Shown here one piece after another: positions 23,250 to 30,847 of a DNA stretch of 34,182 nucleotides (position 1 is the first letter of the stretch; each line of letters opens with the position of its first letter). A program made the translations under genes and the position numbers. This DNA comes from Anaeromassilibacillus sp. An200 (GTDB lineage Bacteria > Bacillota > Clostridia > Oscillospirales > Acutalibacteraceae), in contig NZ_NFJU01000031.1 of NCBI RefSeq assembly GCF_002160025.1, positions 1-34,182 of the forward strand, read 5' to 3'. The notes under the pieces were generated by a model that was not told where the DNA came from, did no database searches, and was given only the letters and a program-made list of their open reading frames with translations.

Positions 23250-24393
23250 ACCAGATGAAAAGCTCCTGCCCTGTCAGCTTCATCAGTGCTTCCAGAAAGT
23301 AATAATCACCGTAAATAATGGAGAACTCATGCTCCTTGTCGTGATACGCGCCCGTGCATTTTGTGAGGAGATTGTCCTCGTTTTCGTCCCAGTTGAGACG
23401 CTGATCCGCCAATGCACGGAGCAGCTTGAGCGCGGCGTCCAGATACAGCTTCTGCTGGCGGCCCTCATGCAGCTTTGCCAGTTCGATCAGTCCGCAGGCG
23501 GCAATGGCCGCTGCGGTGGAATCCTCCCATGTCACATCCTCAGGCTGGCGGAAATCGACCGGAATCAGCCCGCTCTCCGGAATGTTCGCGATAAAATAGT
23601 TCGCGATCCGCTCCGCCGTCTCCAGATACGCACGGTCTCCGGTGTCCAGGAAGCTCAGCGTAAAGCCGTACAGGCCCCAGGTCTGGCCGCGCGTCCAGGA
23701 GGAACCCTCCTCATAGCCCTGGCCGCCGTAATCCCGCACCATCTCCCCGGTGTCCGGATCAAACTCCACGATATGCCTCACCGAGCCGTCGCCCCGCACA
23801 AAGCAGCGCTGTGCTGTGTCGGCATGGTGGACGGCGATCTGACGGAACCGGGGATCGCCCGTTTCCTCGCTCGCCCAGTACAGAAGCGGCAGGTTCATCA
23901 TGCAGTCAATGATCGCCCAGCCCCGGTGATCCCGGCCATTGTCGTCCCAATCGTTCCAGGCGCGGATGAAATGCCCCGCACAGTTGTAGCGGCCCGCCAG
24001 CTGCCCCGCCGCGATCAGTCCCCGGTTCCTGGACTGCCGGTTTCCCGTCTTGCGGTAATTCGCGACGGCGGTGGGCAGCCACTTGAAGCCGTTGTCGTGG
24101 TCCATCTTGTCGTAATCCATCAGGTTTGTGTCCAGCTTTTTCTCGTTCTCCTCTGCAACCGTCCGATAAAACGGATCGCCTGTAAGCGTGTAAAGCTGCC
24201 ACATCATGCCGCCCCAGAAGCCGTTGGTCCACCAGCTGTCCCGTTCGCCGGATTTATCGTCGTGCACCCCGTTCACCGTGGTGTAGGGAATTTTATGCGC
24301 CGATCGCCTGCTGACCTGTTCCAGCTTTTTTGCTGTTTGTTCCAGCGTTTTGGTGGCCCATGCCAGCTGCTTTTCTCCCAGTTCCAGTTTCAT
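23248..24393 (-). CDS. Glycoside hydrolase family 88, unsaturated glucuronyl hydrolase
   Basis: This enzyme removes the terminal 4,5-unsaturated uronic acid from oligosaccharides released by polysaccharide lyases, by hydration of the double bond. It has 381 residues in an (alpha/alpha)6 barrel layout. The two active-site aspartates of the family appear as Asp100 in DHDNGF and Asp163 in IIDCMMNLPLL. Conserved aromatic segments include SWWTNGFWGGMMWQLY and SSWTRGQTWGLYGF. There is no signal peptide, so it acts on imported di- or oligosaccharides. It is transcribed divergently from the GntR-kdu-kdg operon, which uses its product. Whether the source is pectin (rhamnogalacturonan, GH105-like) or glycosaminoglycan is not certain. 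Confidence 0.9.
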   Translation of the reverse strand: MKLELGEKQLAWATKTLEQTAKKLEQVSRRSAHKIPYTTVNGVHDDKSGERDSWWTNGFWGGMMWQLYTLTGDPFYRTVAEENEKKLDTNLMDYDKMDHDNGFKWLPTAVANYRKTGNRQSRNRGLIAAGQLAGRYNCAGHFIRAWNDWDDNGRDHRGWAIIDCMMNLPLLYWASEETGDPRFRQIAVHHADTAQRCFVRGDGSVRHIVEFDPDTGEMVRDYGGQGYEEGSSWTRGQTWGLYGFTLSFLDTGDRAYLETAERIANYFIANIPESGLIPVDFRQPEDVTWEDSTAAAIAACGLIELAKLHEGRQQKLYLDAALKLLRALADQRLNWDENEDNLLTKCTGAYHDKEHEFSIIYGDYYFLEALMKLTGQELFIW

Positions 24394-24444
24394 TGTATGC
24401 CGTCCTCCCCATCCCCGGATTCCCGGGGAGCTTATTTGCTCCCT

Positions 24445-24474
24445 ATCTTAGCGCATTTCTTGCACCCTGGCAAG
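24445..24474 (-). promoter_or_regulatory. GH88 promoter with an inverted repeat
   Basis: Minus strand: -35 TTGCCA at 24468-24473, 17-base spacer, -10 TAAGAT at 24445-24450. The inverted repeat CTTGC-N6-GCAAG (24459-24474) covers the -35 and could be an operator. It is not repeated at the divergent GntR promoter. Confidence 0.6.
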
Positions 24475-24612
24475 ACAACAAATTTCTTTTTTCCGTCCCC
24501 GCGCCCCTTTCCTCTCTCCCGTTTGAGAGCCAAGCCCGCCCCACGTCTGGAAAAAACGGCAGGCTGACAAAGTGCACAAATTTCCCTTTTTCTTTTTTAG
24601 CTTGTATCCAAA

Positions 24613-24641
24613 TTTACAAATACGATCCAAAATGGTATGGT
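24613..24641 (+). promoter_or_regulatory. Promoter of the gntR-kdu-kdg operon
   Basis: TTTACA at 24613-24618, 17-base spacer, TATGGT at 24636-24641. GTAT and ATAC half-sites in TTGTATCCAAATTTACAAAT, continuing into ACG (24602-24624), resemble the T-GTAT-ATAC-A pattern seen at FCD-type GntR operators. The match is loose. Confidence 0.55.
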
Positions 24642-24669
24642 TAAATCAAAGGGGAACGGAGGGAAAAGC

Positions 24670-25341
24670 ATGAATAGCGAAACGATTTACACCACACTCA
24701 AGCATCGTATTTTGGATCTCACCCTGAAACCGGGGCAGAGCATGAGTGAACACAAGCTGTGTGAACGCTTCGGCGTTTCCCGTACGCCGGTACGCACCGC
24801 TTTGCAGCGTTTACAGGCGGACGGGCTGGCGCATGTGATCCCCTATCGCGGCAGCACGGTCTCGCTTTTGGATTTCGACGAGATCCAGCAGATGATCTAT
24901 CTGCGCACCGCTGTGGAATCACAGGTGATCCGCGATTTTCTGCCGGTATGCACCCCGCTGCTGGAAGAAAAAATCCGCTACCAAATCCGCAAGCAGATGG
25001 CGCTGATTCAGGGAGATTTCGAGCTGTCCCAGTTCTATGAGATGGACTCGCACATGCACGCCATCTGGTTCCGCACCACCCACAAGGATAAGCTGTGGGA
25101 ACTGATCCAGAAGGCACAGATCCATTACACGCGCTTCCGGATCCTGGATATTGCGGAAAGCCGGAACTTCTCCGCCATCATCCGGGAACACCGAGAGCTG
25201 CTCCAAATCATCCACGAAAAACAAGCCGATGCCATCGCGCCCCTGATGCACCGCCACCTGTACGGCAGCATCGAACGGCTGGGAGAAAAGCTTCAAACCG
25301 AATTCCGGGAATATTTTATCACAAAGGAGACGGACAACTGA
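24670..25341 (+). CDS. GntR family regulator, FadR/FCD subfamily
   Basis: A 223-residue regulator with an N-terminal winged helix (residues 1-68: LCERFGVSRTPVRTALQRLQ) and a C-terminal FCD ligand domain (75-215). The FCD domain contains the Asp/His pattern of metal-binding members (DSHMHAIW, EHRELLQII, MHRHLYG). The ATG at 24670 follows GGAGGG at good spacing; an upstream in-frame codon at 24637 lies inside the promoter. It is the first gene of the operon and shares one base with kduI (TGATG). By analogy with KdgR/UxuR/ExuR regulators it probably represses until a uronate intermediate accumulates, and may also control GH88. Confidence 0.9.
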   Translation: MNSETIYTTLKHRILDLTLKPGQSMSEHKLCERFGVSRTPVRTALQRLQADGLAHVIPYRGSTVSLLDFDEIQQMIYLRTAVESQVIRDFLPVCTPLLEEKIRYQIRKQMALIQGDFELSQFYEMDSHMHAIWFRTTHKDKLWELIQKAQIHYTRFRILDIAESRNFSAIIREHRELLQIIHEKQADAIAPLMHRHLYGSIERLGEKLQTEFREYFITKETDN

Positions 25342-26183
25342 TGGACATTCGTTACAGCACCAATCCACGCGACGTCAAGCGCTACACCACCGAGGAGCTG
25401 CGCCAGGAATTTCACATCACCGGCCTGTATGAGGCCGATCAGGTCAAGGCGGTTTACAGCCATGTGGATCGCATGGTGACGCTCGGCTGCATGCCGGTTC
25501 ACGAGACGGTGTCGATCGACAAGGGGATCGACGTGTGGGCGAATTTCGGCACGCACTATTTCCTCGAGCGCCGCGAGCTTGGTCTTTTCAACCTCGGCGG
25601 CAATGGCGTGGTGATCTGCGACGGCAGAGAATACCCGATGGGCTATAAGGACTGCCTGTATATCACGATGGGTACAAAGGAGGTTTTGTTCCGCAGTGAG
25701 GACAGCGCCACCCCCGCCCGCTTCTACATGGTCAGCGCTCCGGCGCACCGCGCGTATGAAACCCGCCTCATCACGCTCGCGGAGGCCGCGAAACGCCCGC
25801 TGGGAAGCCAGGAGACGGCGAACAAGCGCGTGATCAACCAGTTCATCCATCCCTCCGTTCTCCCCACCTGCCAGCTCTCCATGGGCATGACCTGCCTGGA
25901 GCCCGGCTCTGTGTGGAACACCATGCCCTGCCACACGCACGAGCGCCGCATGGAGATTTACACTTACTTTGAGATTCCCGAAAACAACGTTGTGTTCCAT
26001 CTGATGGGACAGGGAGACGAGACGCGCCACATTGTCATGCAGAACTTTGACGCGGTGATCAGCCCCTCCTGGAGCATCCACGCAGGCTGCGGTACGTCGA
26101 ACTACACCTTCATCTGGGCGATGGGCGGCGAAAACCAGGCGTTTGACGATATGGATAAAATCCCCACCACGGAATTGAAGTAA
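25341..26183 (+). CDS. kduI: 5-dehydro-4-deoxy-D-glucuronate isomerase (KduI)
   Basis: This isomerase converts 5-keto-4-deoxyuronate (from unsaturated uronic acid) to 2,5-diketo-3-deoxygluconate. It has 280 residues in a cupin fold. The zinc ligands of the Escherichia coli enzyme (His196, His198, Glu203, His245) have counterparts at His198, His200, Glu205 and His247 in PCHTHERRMEIY and IHAGCGT. The ATG at 25341 overlaps the GntR stop by one base; AAGGAG is the ribosome site. It catalyses the second intracellular step after GH88. Confidence 0.96.
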   Translation: MDIRYSTNPRDVKRYTTEELRQEFHITGLYEADQVKAVYSHVDRMVTLGCMPVHETVSIDKGIDVWANFGTHYFLERRELGLFNLGGNGVVICDGREYPMGYKDCLYITMGTKEVLFRSEDSATPARFYMVSAPAHRAYETRLITLAEAAKRPLGSQETANKRVINQFIHPSVLPTCQLSMGMTCLEPGSVWNTMPCHTHERRMEIYTYFEIPENNVVFHLMGQGDETRHIVMQNFDAVISPSWSIHAGCGTSNYTFIWAMGGENQAFDDMDKIPTTELK

Positions 26184-26203
26184 AAGAAAGAAGGCTGCTT
26201 CGC

Positions 26204-27004
26204 ATGAATATTCTGGACAGTTTCTCCCTCAAGGGAAAAATCGCACTTGTGACGGGCGCTTCCTACGGCATCGGCTTTGCCATTGCAACGGCTTACGCCC
26301 AGGCAGGCGCGACGATTGTTTTTAACGATATCCGTCAGGAGCTGGTCGACAAGGGGCTGGCCGCTTACAAAGAAGAGGGCATTGACGCGCATGGCTATGT
26401 CTGCGACGTGACGGACGAAGCCGCTGTGCAGTCCCTGGTCAAGCGCATTGAGGAGGAAGTCGGAATCATTGATATTCTCGTGAACAACGCGGGGATCATC
26501 AAGCGCATCCCGATGTGCGACATGACCGCCGAGGAGTTCCGCCAAGTGATCGACGTGGACCTCAACGCCCCGTTTATCGTCTCCAAGGCTGTCATCCCCG
26601 GCATGATCCAGAAGGGACACGGCAAGATCATCAATATCTGCTCGATGATGAGCGAGCTTGGGCGCGAAACCGTCTCCGCCTACGCGGCGGCTAAGGGCGG
26701 ACTCAAAATGCTCACCCGCAACATCTGCTCTGAATATGGCGATCAGAATATCCAGTGCAACGGCATCGGCCCCGGCTACATTGCTACACCGCAGACCGCA
26801 CCGCTGCGCGAGCGCCAGCCTGACGGCAGCCGCCATCCGTTTGACAGCTTCATCGTCGCCAAGACTCCCGCCGCCCGCTGGGGGACAACGGAGGATCTCA
26901 TGGGCCCGGCGGTGTTCCTCGCATCCGACGCTTCCAACTTTGTTAATGGCCACATTCTCTATGTGGACGGCGGCATTCTGGTCTACATCGGCAAGCAGCC
27001 GTAA
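26204..27004 (+). CDS. kduD: Short-chain dehydrogenase, KduD-type (2-deoxy-D-gluconate 3-dehydrogenase / gluconate 5-dehydrogenase family)
   Basis: An NAD(P)-dependent reductase, 266 residues, of the classical SDR family. The cofactor motif TGASYGIG is at 17-24, NNAG at 94-97, and the catalytic Asn121, Ser147, Tyr160 and Lys164 are visible in VDLNAP, INICSMMS and YAAAKGG. Its position between kduI and kdgK makes reduction of 2,5-diketo-3-deoxygluconate to 2-keto-3-deoxygluconate the most likely reaction. Sequence features (GIIKRIPMCDMTAEEFRQVI) also match proteins named gluconate 5-dehydrogenase, a label often given to this branch. AAGAAGG lies upstream of the ATG. Confidence 0.88.
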   Translation: MNILDSFSLKGKIALVTGASYGIGFAIATAYAQAGATIVFNDIRQELVDKGLAAYKEEGIDAHGYVCDVTDEAAVQSLVKRIEEEVGIIDILVNNAGIIKRIPMCDMTAEEFRQVIDVDLNAPFIVSKAVIPGMIQKGHGKIINICSMMSELGRETVSAYAAAKGGLKMLTRNICSEYGDQNIQCNGIGPGYIATPQTAPLRERQPDGSRHPFDSFIVAKTPAARWGTTEDLMGPAVFLASDASNFVNGHILYVDGGILVYIGKQP

Positions 27005-27014
27005 AGGAGCGCGT

Positions 27015-27980
27015 ATGAAAACAGGGAATTTTGTGCTCACCGGAGAAGCAATGGCGCTCTTTATCGCACAGGAGGAAGCCCCCCTCGAGGAGGTTACACA
27101 CTGGGAATCCGCCGTGGCCGGCGCCGAGCTGAATGTGGCGATCGGCCTGGCACGCCTGGGCCACTCGGTGTCCTACCTGACCGCCCTGGGAGACGATTCG
27201 TTCGGCCGCATGATCCGCGCATTTCTGAAAAAGAACGGAATCAGCGGGGAACTGGCCTTCACAGATCCCAAGCGGCAGACGGGCTTCATGCTCAAGGGTA
27301 AGGTCAGCCGCGGCAATCCGCCGATCCAGTACTTCCGCAAGGGCTCGGCGGCTTCGGCACTGGGAGAGACGGAGACCGCTTCCTGCCTGGACGGCAAAGA
27401 GGGCGGCCTCCTGCATATGACGGGGATTTTCCCCGCTCTCTCGGAACGGACGCTGGCGGCTTCGGAAGATCTCATGCGTCGCGCCCGGGAGAAAGGAATG
27501 ACTGTCACCTTCGATCCGAACCTGCGTCCCCAGCTCTGGCCGGATAAGGAAACCATGACGCGCACAATCAACCGCCTTGCCGGATACGCCGACGTATTTC
27601 TGCCCGGCGTGAAGGAAGGAAAACTGCTGTGCGGGGAGGAAACTCCCGAGGGCATTGCCTCCTGCTATCTGGATCGCGGCGTGAAAACCGTGATCGTCAA
27701 GACGGGGGCACAGGGAGCCTACGGCGCGACGCGGGAGGAACGCTTTCAGGAGCCCACCTTCCGCGCGGAAACCATCGTGGACACCGTCGGCGCGGGCGAC
27801 GGTTTTGCGGCCGGCGTTCTCTCCGCCATGGCCGAGGGCCTTCCTCTGCGCGAATGTGTGCGGCGCGGCAACGCGATCGGGACTCTGCAAATCATGAGCG
27901 TGGGCGACAACACCGGCCTGCCGGATCGGGAACAGTTACAGCACTTTATGGACACCACGCCGCAGGAGGAATCGACATGA
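27015..27980 (+). CDS. kdgK: 2-keto-3-deoxygluconate kinase (PfkB family)
   Basis: This kinase phosphorylates 2-keto-3-deoxygluconate with ATP to give KDPG. It has 321 residues in a ribokinase fold. The substrate-binding motif AGAELNVAIGLARLG is at 35-49, and the anion hole and catalytic base lie in DTVGAGDGFAAG, with Asp262 as base. The ATG at 27015 follows AAAGGAG and starts 10 bp after kduD. A longer reading frame upstream overlaps kduD and is not real. The stop overlaps the kdgA start (ATGA). Confidence 0.93.
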   Translation: MKTGNFVLTGEAMALFIAQEEAPLEEVTHWESAVAGAELNVAIGLARLGHSVSYLTALGDDSFGRMIRAFLKKNGISGELAFTDPKRQTGFMLKGKVSRGNPPIQYFRKGSAASALGETETASCLDGKEGGLLHMTGIFPALSERTLAASEDLMRRAREKGMTVTFDPNLRPQLWPDKETMTRTINRLAGYADVFLPGVKEGKLLCGEETPEGIASCYLDRGVKTVIVKTGAQGAYGATREERFQEPTFRAETIVDTVGAGDGFAAGVLSAMAEGLPLRECVRRGNAIGTLQIMSVGDNTGLPDREQLQHFMDTTPQEEST

Positions 27981-28603
27981 ATTTTTACGATAAGTTAAAT
28001 TCCGAGAAAATAGTCCCTGTTGTTAAAATCAACGACGCGTCCAAAGCGCCGGATCTGGCGCGCGCCCTGCTGGCGGGCGGCCTGTCCGTCATCGAGCTGA
28101 CATTCCGCTCCGCCGCCGCCGCCGATGCCATTCGCGCGGTCTGCCGGGAAGTTCCGGAGCTGACCGTGTGCGCCGGAACGGTGCTCACCCCCGAACAGGC
28201 ACAGCAAGCCGTCGACGCAGGCGCGCAGGCCATCGTCAGCCCCGGCACCAACGAGGAAGTCGTGCGCTGGTGCCTGCACCGCGGTATTCCGGTTATTCCT
28301 GGCGTAGCAACACCCACCGAGGCCGAGGCCTGCATCCGCATGGGGCTGGACGTGCTCAAGCTGTTCCCCGCCGAGACGGTCGGCGGCGTGGGGATGCTCA
28401 AGGCCCTTGCCGGGCCTTACAGCTACCTCCGCTTTATGCCGACAGGCGGAATCAACCTGAAAAACCTGCCGAATTATCTCGCTCTTCCGAACGTCCTGTG
28501 CTGCGGCGGCAGCTGGATCGCTTCCGAAAAGCAGATTGACGCGGGCGAGTTTGCAGAAATCACCCGTCTCGCACAGGAAGCCGCCGCCGTTGCTCGTGCA
28601 TAA
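27977..28603 (+). CDS. kdgA: 2-keto-3-deoxy-6-phosphogluconate aldolase (KDPG/KHG aldolase)
   Basis: A class I aldolase that splits KDPG into pyruvate and glyceraldehyde 3-phosphate. It has 208 residues in a TIM barrel. Schiff-base Lys128 lies in DVLKLFPAE, and the general base Glu40 in VIELTFRS, matching Glu45 and Lys133 of Escherichia coli Eda. The start is set by ATGA overlap with kdgK and an AGGAGG site. It is the last gene of the uronate operon, followed by a strong terminator. Confidence 0.95.
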   Translation: MNFYDKLNSEKIVPVVKINDASKAPDLARALLAGGLSVIELTFRSAAAADAIRAVCREVPELTVCAGTVLTPEQAQQAVDAGAQAIVSPGTNEEVVRWCLHRGIPVIPGVATPTEAEACIRMGLDVLKLFPAETVGGVGMLKALAGPYSYLRFMPTGGINLKNLPNYLALPNVLCCGGSWIASEKQIDAGEFAEITRLAQEAAAVARA

Positions 28604-28630
28604 AATATCCAAACAGGAATAAATGCGACA

Positions 28631-28678
28631 AAAAATACCGTGTGTTTCGATTTTTTCTCGATCCACACGGTATTTTTC
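28631..28678 (+). terminator. Bidirectional terminator after kdgA
   Basis: A 14-bp stem, AAAAATACCGTGTG (28631-28644) with CACACGGTATTTTT (28664-28677). Both strands end in a run of T. It closes the uronate operon and the converging cysK operon. Confidence 0.92.
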
Positions 28679-28680
28679 TG

Positions 28681-29106
28681 TCAGATCAAATCCTCTGTGT
28701 CGCAACCCAGCGCATGGGCGATCCGGCCCAGCAGAGCGGTTCCCGGCTCCACCTCGTATCGCTCCCAGCGATAAACCTCCATCTGGGAAGCGCCAAGCGC
28801 TTCCGCCAGTTCGGCCCGCGAAATGCCTGCCCGCTCCCGCATCCGCTCAATCTTGCGGTCACGCTCCAGCAGGAACGCGCGTTTTTTTGCTTCATCCACC
28901 AGCACCGGCAGCCCGTTGTGATTTTGCAGGGCGCACGGCTTTTCCCCACGGATAAACGGGGAACCATCCTCGGAATCCATCGTGTACCCTACGGGAAGCA
29001 CGTAGTCGCGCCCGCCGTCATCATCCCCGTTCTCCTCCGGGAAAAAGGCAAACACGGGTTCCTCCTCTCCCCAGCGGTATATCCGAATCACCAGCCGTTC
29101 TTCCAT
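28681..29106 (-). CDS. XRE-type helix-turn-helix protein
   Basis: A 141-residue protein. Residues 82-141 are a Cro/C1-type helix-turn-helix (RERAGISRAELAEALGASQM, then EVYRWERYEVEPG). Residues 1-80 form an N-terminal region that I do not recognise, rich in beta-prone and acidic segments (EEEPVFAFFPEENGDDDGG, VGYTMDSEDGSPFIRGEKP). It begins 19 bp after cysK with a GGAGGAAAAG site, so it is co-transcribed. It may sense a small molecule through the N-terminal part and regulate cysK or its own operon, but no operator was identified. Confidence 0.8.
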   Translation of the reverse strand: MEERLVIRIYRWGEEEPVFAFFPEENGDDDGGRDYVLPVGYTMDSEDGSPFIRGEKPCALQNHNGLPVLVDEAKKRAFLLERDRKIERMRERAGISRAELAEALGASQMEVYRWERYEVEPGTALLGRIAHALGCDTEDLI

Positions 29107-29125
29107 CGGCTTTTCCTCCTTTTGA

Positions 29126-30058
29126 TCATTCCCCGCTGAACAGCGGCGTGCTGAAATACCGTTCCGCCGTGTCCGGCAGGATGGTCAGCACCGTTTTTCC
29201 CTTGCCCAGCTTCTTTGCCAGCTTGAGGGCGGCGGCCACATTCGTTCCGCTGGAAATGCCGCACATCAGCCCTTCCCGGCGCGCCAGCTCTTTCGCGGTG
29301 CGGATCGCTTCCTCATCCGTCACGATGCAGATTTCATCGTAAATCTCCTGATTCAGGTTTTCCGGAATCACACCGTCTCCGATGCCCATTTGCAGGTGCG
29401 TGCCGACGCTTCCGCCGGAAAGGATCGCCGCGTTCTCCGGCTCCACGGCCCAGATCTGCATTCCAGGATTCTGTGACCGCAGCACCTCACCGATCCCGCT
29501 GATCGTGCCGCCCGTTCCCACGCCGGAGCAGAAGCCATGGATCGGCCCCGCCACCTGTTCAAGAATTTCCACGGCAGTGTGGTAATGGTGCGCTTCCAGA
29601 TTGCCGGGATTGGAAAACTGCTGCGGCACAAAAACCTTTGGGTCCTCACGCTGCATCCGCAGAGCCGTTTGCAGACATTCCTCAATGCAGTCCCCGATGT
29701 TTCCGGCATCGTGGATCAGGATGACCTCCGCCCCGTAATGACACACCAGCTTACGGCGCTCCTCGCTGACGGAATCGGGCATGATAATGATCGTCCGATA
29801 ACCCTTCACCGCACCGATCAAAGCCAGGCCAATCCCCTGGTTGCCGCTGGTCGGCTCAACAATCACCGTATCCGGGCCGATTTTCCCTTCCCGTTCCGCG
29901 TTTTCAATCATCTGACAGGCTGTGCGCGTTTTGATCGATCCGCCAACATTCAGGCCCTCGAACTTCACCAGCACCTGCGCTCCCTGCGGATCCGGCAGAT
30001 GCTGCAAGCGGATCACCGGCGTATGGCCAATCGCTTCCAGAATGGTGTTGTAAATCAC
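29126..30058 (-). CDS. cysK: Cysteine synthase (O-acetylserine sulfhydrylase)
   Basis: A PLP enzyme that makes L-cysteine from O-acetylserine and sulfide. It has 310 residues. The PLP lysine is Lys43 in GGSIKTRTA, the substrate loop is PTSGNQGIGLA (70-80), and the phosphate-binding loop is GVGTGGTISG. The family normally has NPGGSVKDR at the lysine; here LNVGGSIKTR replaces Asp with Thr, a common variant in Clostridia. A GTG start at 30058 is used, after GGGGGGACC. It leads a two-gene operon with an XRE-type gene. Confidence 0.93.
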   Translation of the reverse strand: MIYNTILEAIGHTPVIRLQHLPDPQGAQVLVKFEGLNVGGSIKTRTACQMIENAEREGKIGPDTVIVEPTSGNQGIGLALIGAVKGYRTIIIMPDSVSEERRKLVCHYGAEVILIHDAGNIGDCIEECLQTALRMQREDPKVFVPQQFSNPGNLEAHHYHTAVEILEQVAGPIHGFCSGVGTGGTISGIGEVLRSQNPGMQIWAVEPENAAILSGGSVGTHLQMGIGDGVIPENLNQEIYDEICIVTDEEAIRTAKELARREGLMCGISSGTNVAAALKLAKKLGKGKTVLTILPDTAERYFSTPLFSGE

Positions 30059-30114
30059 TGCGGTCCCCCCGTTCCTCTGTCTCTCTGACAGGCAATCAAA
30101 AAGCTTTTCTTTCT

Positions 30115-30143
30115 ATTATAGTATGATTCCCCCGATTTGGAAA
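30115..30143 (-). promoter_or_regulatory. cysK promoter
   Basis: Minus strand: -35 TTTCCA at 30138-30143, 17-base spacer, -10 TATAAT at 30115-30120. The leader to the GTG at 30058 is about 50 bases, with no T-box or SAM riboswitch seen. Confidence 0.6.
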
Positions 30144-30208
30144 CTCTTTTTTCCTCCCCGCCCATTTCCTCCGCCAGCCCTAAAAATGAACAAATTTCCA
30201 AAAACGTC

Positions 30209-30237
30209 TTGACAGAGCGAGTTAGTTGCAGTAAACT
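30209..30237 (+). promoter_or_regulatory. feo operon promoter
   Basis: TTGACA at 30209-30214, 17-base spacer, TAAACT at 30232-30237. The -35 is consensus. An inverted repeat covers the spacer and -10, and a second lies just downstream of the expected start. Confidence 0.75.
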
Positions 30238-30240
30238 AAC
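30221..30240 (+). promoter_or_regulatory. Candidate iron-regulator box 1
   Basis: GTTAGTTGCAGTAAACTAAC: inverted half-sites GTTAGTT and AACTAAC overlapping the -10. The half-sites resemble DtxR/IdeR boxes, although the spacing is longer than in the classical 19-bp site. Occupancy would block RNA polymerase. Confidence 0.6.
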
Positions 30241-30252
30241 TATGTTCCAAGA

Positions 30253-30270
30253 GGTTAGCTTATTCTAACC
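30253..30270 (+). promoter_or_regulatory. Candidate iron-regulator box 2
   Basis: GGTTAG-CTTATT-CTAACC, a perfect inverted repeat with six-base centre, between the promoter and feoA. It has the same layout as the box at 30796-30813. Confidence 0.65.
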
Positions 30271-30302
30271 TTAATCCGCGTCACCAAAAGGAAGGGATTA
30301 CA

Positions 30303-30515
30303 ATGATACCGCTGACCATGGCCCGCCCGGGCGAAACCGTTACCATCCGCAAAATTACCGGGAAGGACGAGGTGCGCCAGCATCTGGCGGAGCTTGGCTT
30401 CGTTGTGGAGGAATCCGTCACCGTAGTAAGCGGGATCGGCGGTAACCTCATCCTTCAGGTCAAGGACAGCCGGATTGCTCTGGACCGCTCTTTGGCAAAC
30501 AGAGTGCTGTTCTGA
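30303..30515 (+). CDS. feoA: FeoA domain protein, first copy
   Basis: A 70-residue SH3-like protein that accompanies the ferrous iron transporter FeoB and is thought to bind or stabilise it. The FeoA pattern is clear: ARPGETVTIRKITG, then RQHLAELGFVVEESVTVVSG and NLILQVKDSRIALDRSLANR. It is the more divergent of the two FeoA copies. GGAAGGG precedes the ATG at 30303. First gene of the feo operon. Confidence 0.9.
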   Translation: MIPLTMARPGETVTIRKITGKDEVRQHLAELGFVVEESVTVVSGIGGNLILQVKDSRIALDRSLANRVLF

Positions 30516-30559
30516 TAAGAAAGCCGCGGACAGTTTCGAAGCAGGAGGAGGCGTGAAGC

Positions 30560-30781
30560 ATGAAAACATTGAAAGACGTGAAGGTCGGAGAGAGTGCGGT
30601 GGTGAAAAAGCTCCACGGGGAAGGGCCCGTGAAACGCCGCATTATGGATATGGGAATCACCAAAGGGACCGTACTTCTTGTCCGGAAGGTCGCTCCACTG
30701 GGCGATCCGATGGAGCTGAATGTGCGTAATTACGAATTGAGTGTGCGCAAGGCGGACGCAGCCATGATCGAGGTCGAATAA
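30560..30781 (+). CDS. feoA: FeoA domain protein, second copy
   Basis: A 73-residue FeoA, closer to the standard form: DVKVGESAVVKKLHGEGPVK, RRIMDMGITKGTVLLVRK and LGDPMELNVRNYELSVRK. Tandem feoA genes before feoB are common in Clostridia, and both may be needed for FeoB activity. GGAGGAGG lies upstream of the ATG, which comes 44 bp after the first feoA. Confidence 0.93.
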   Translation: MKTLKDVKVGESAVVKKLHGEGPVKRRIMDMGITKGTVLLVRKVAPLGDPMELNVRNYELSVRKADAAMIEVE

Positions 30782-30795
30782 TTTTTTTCCTCTGC

Positions 30796-30813
30796 GGTTA
30801 GATAGATCTAACC
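30796..30813 (+). promoter_or_regulatory. Candidate iron-regulator box 3, between feoA and feoB
   Basis: GGTTAG-ATAGAT-CTAACC, extended by flanking GC and GC to TGCGGTTAG/CTAACCGCA (30793-30816). It could bind the same regulator as boxes 1 and 2 or form an RNA hairpin in the operon transcript. No T tail follows, so it is not a terminator. Confidence 0.6.
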
Positions 30814-30847
30814 GCAAGAGCTTTGAGCAAATGAGGAGCGGCAGCTC

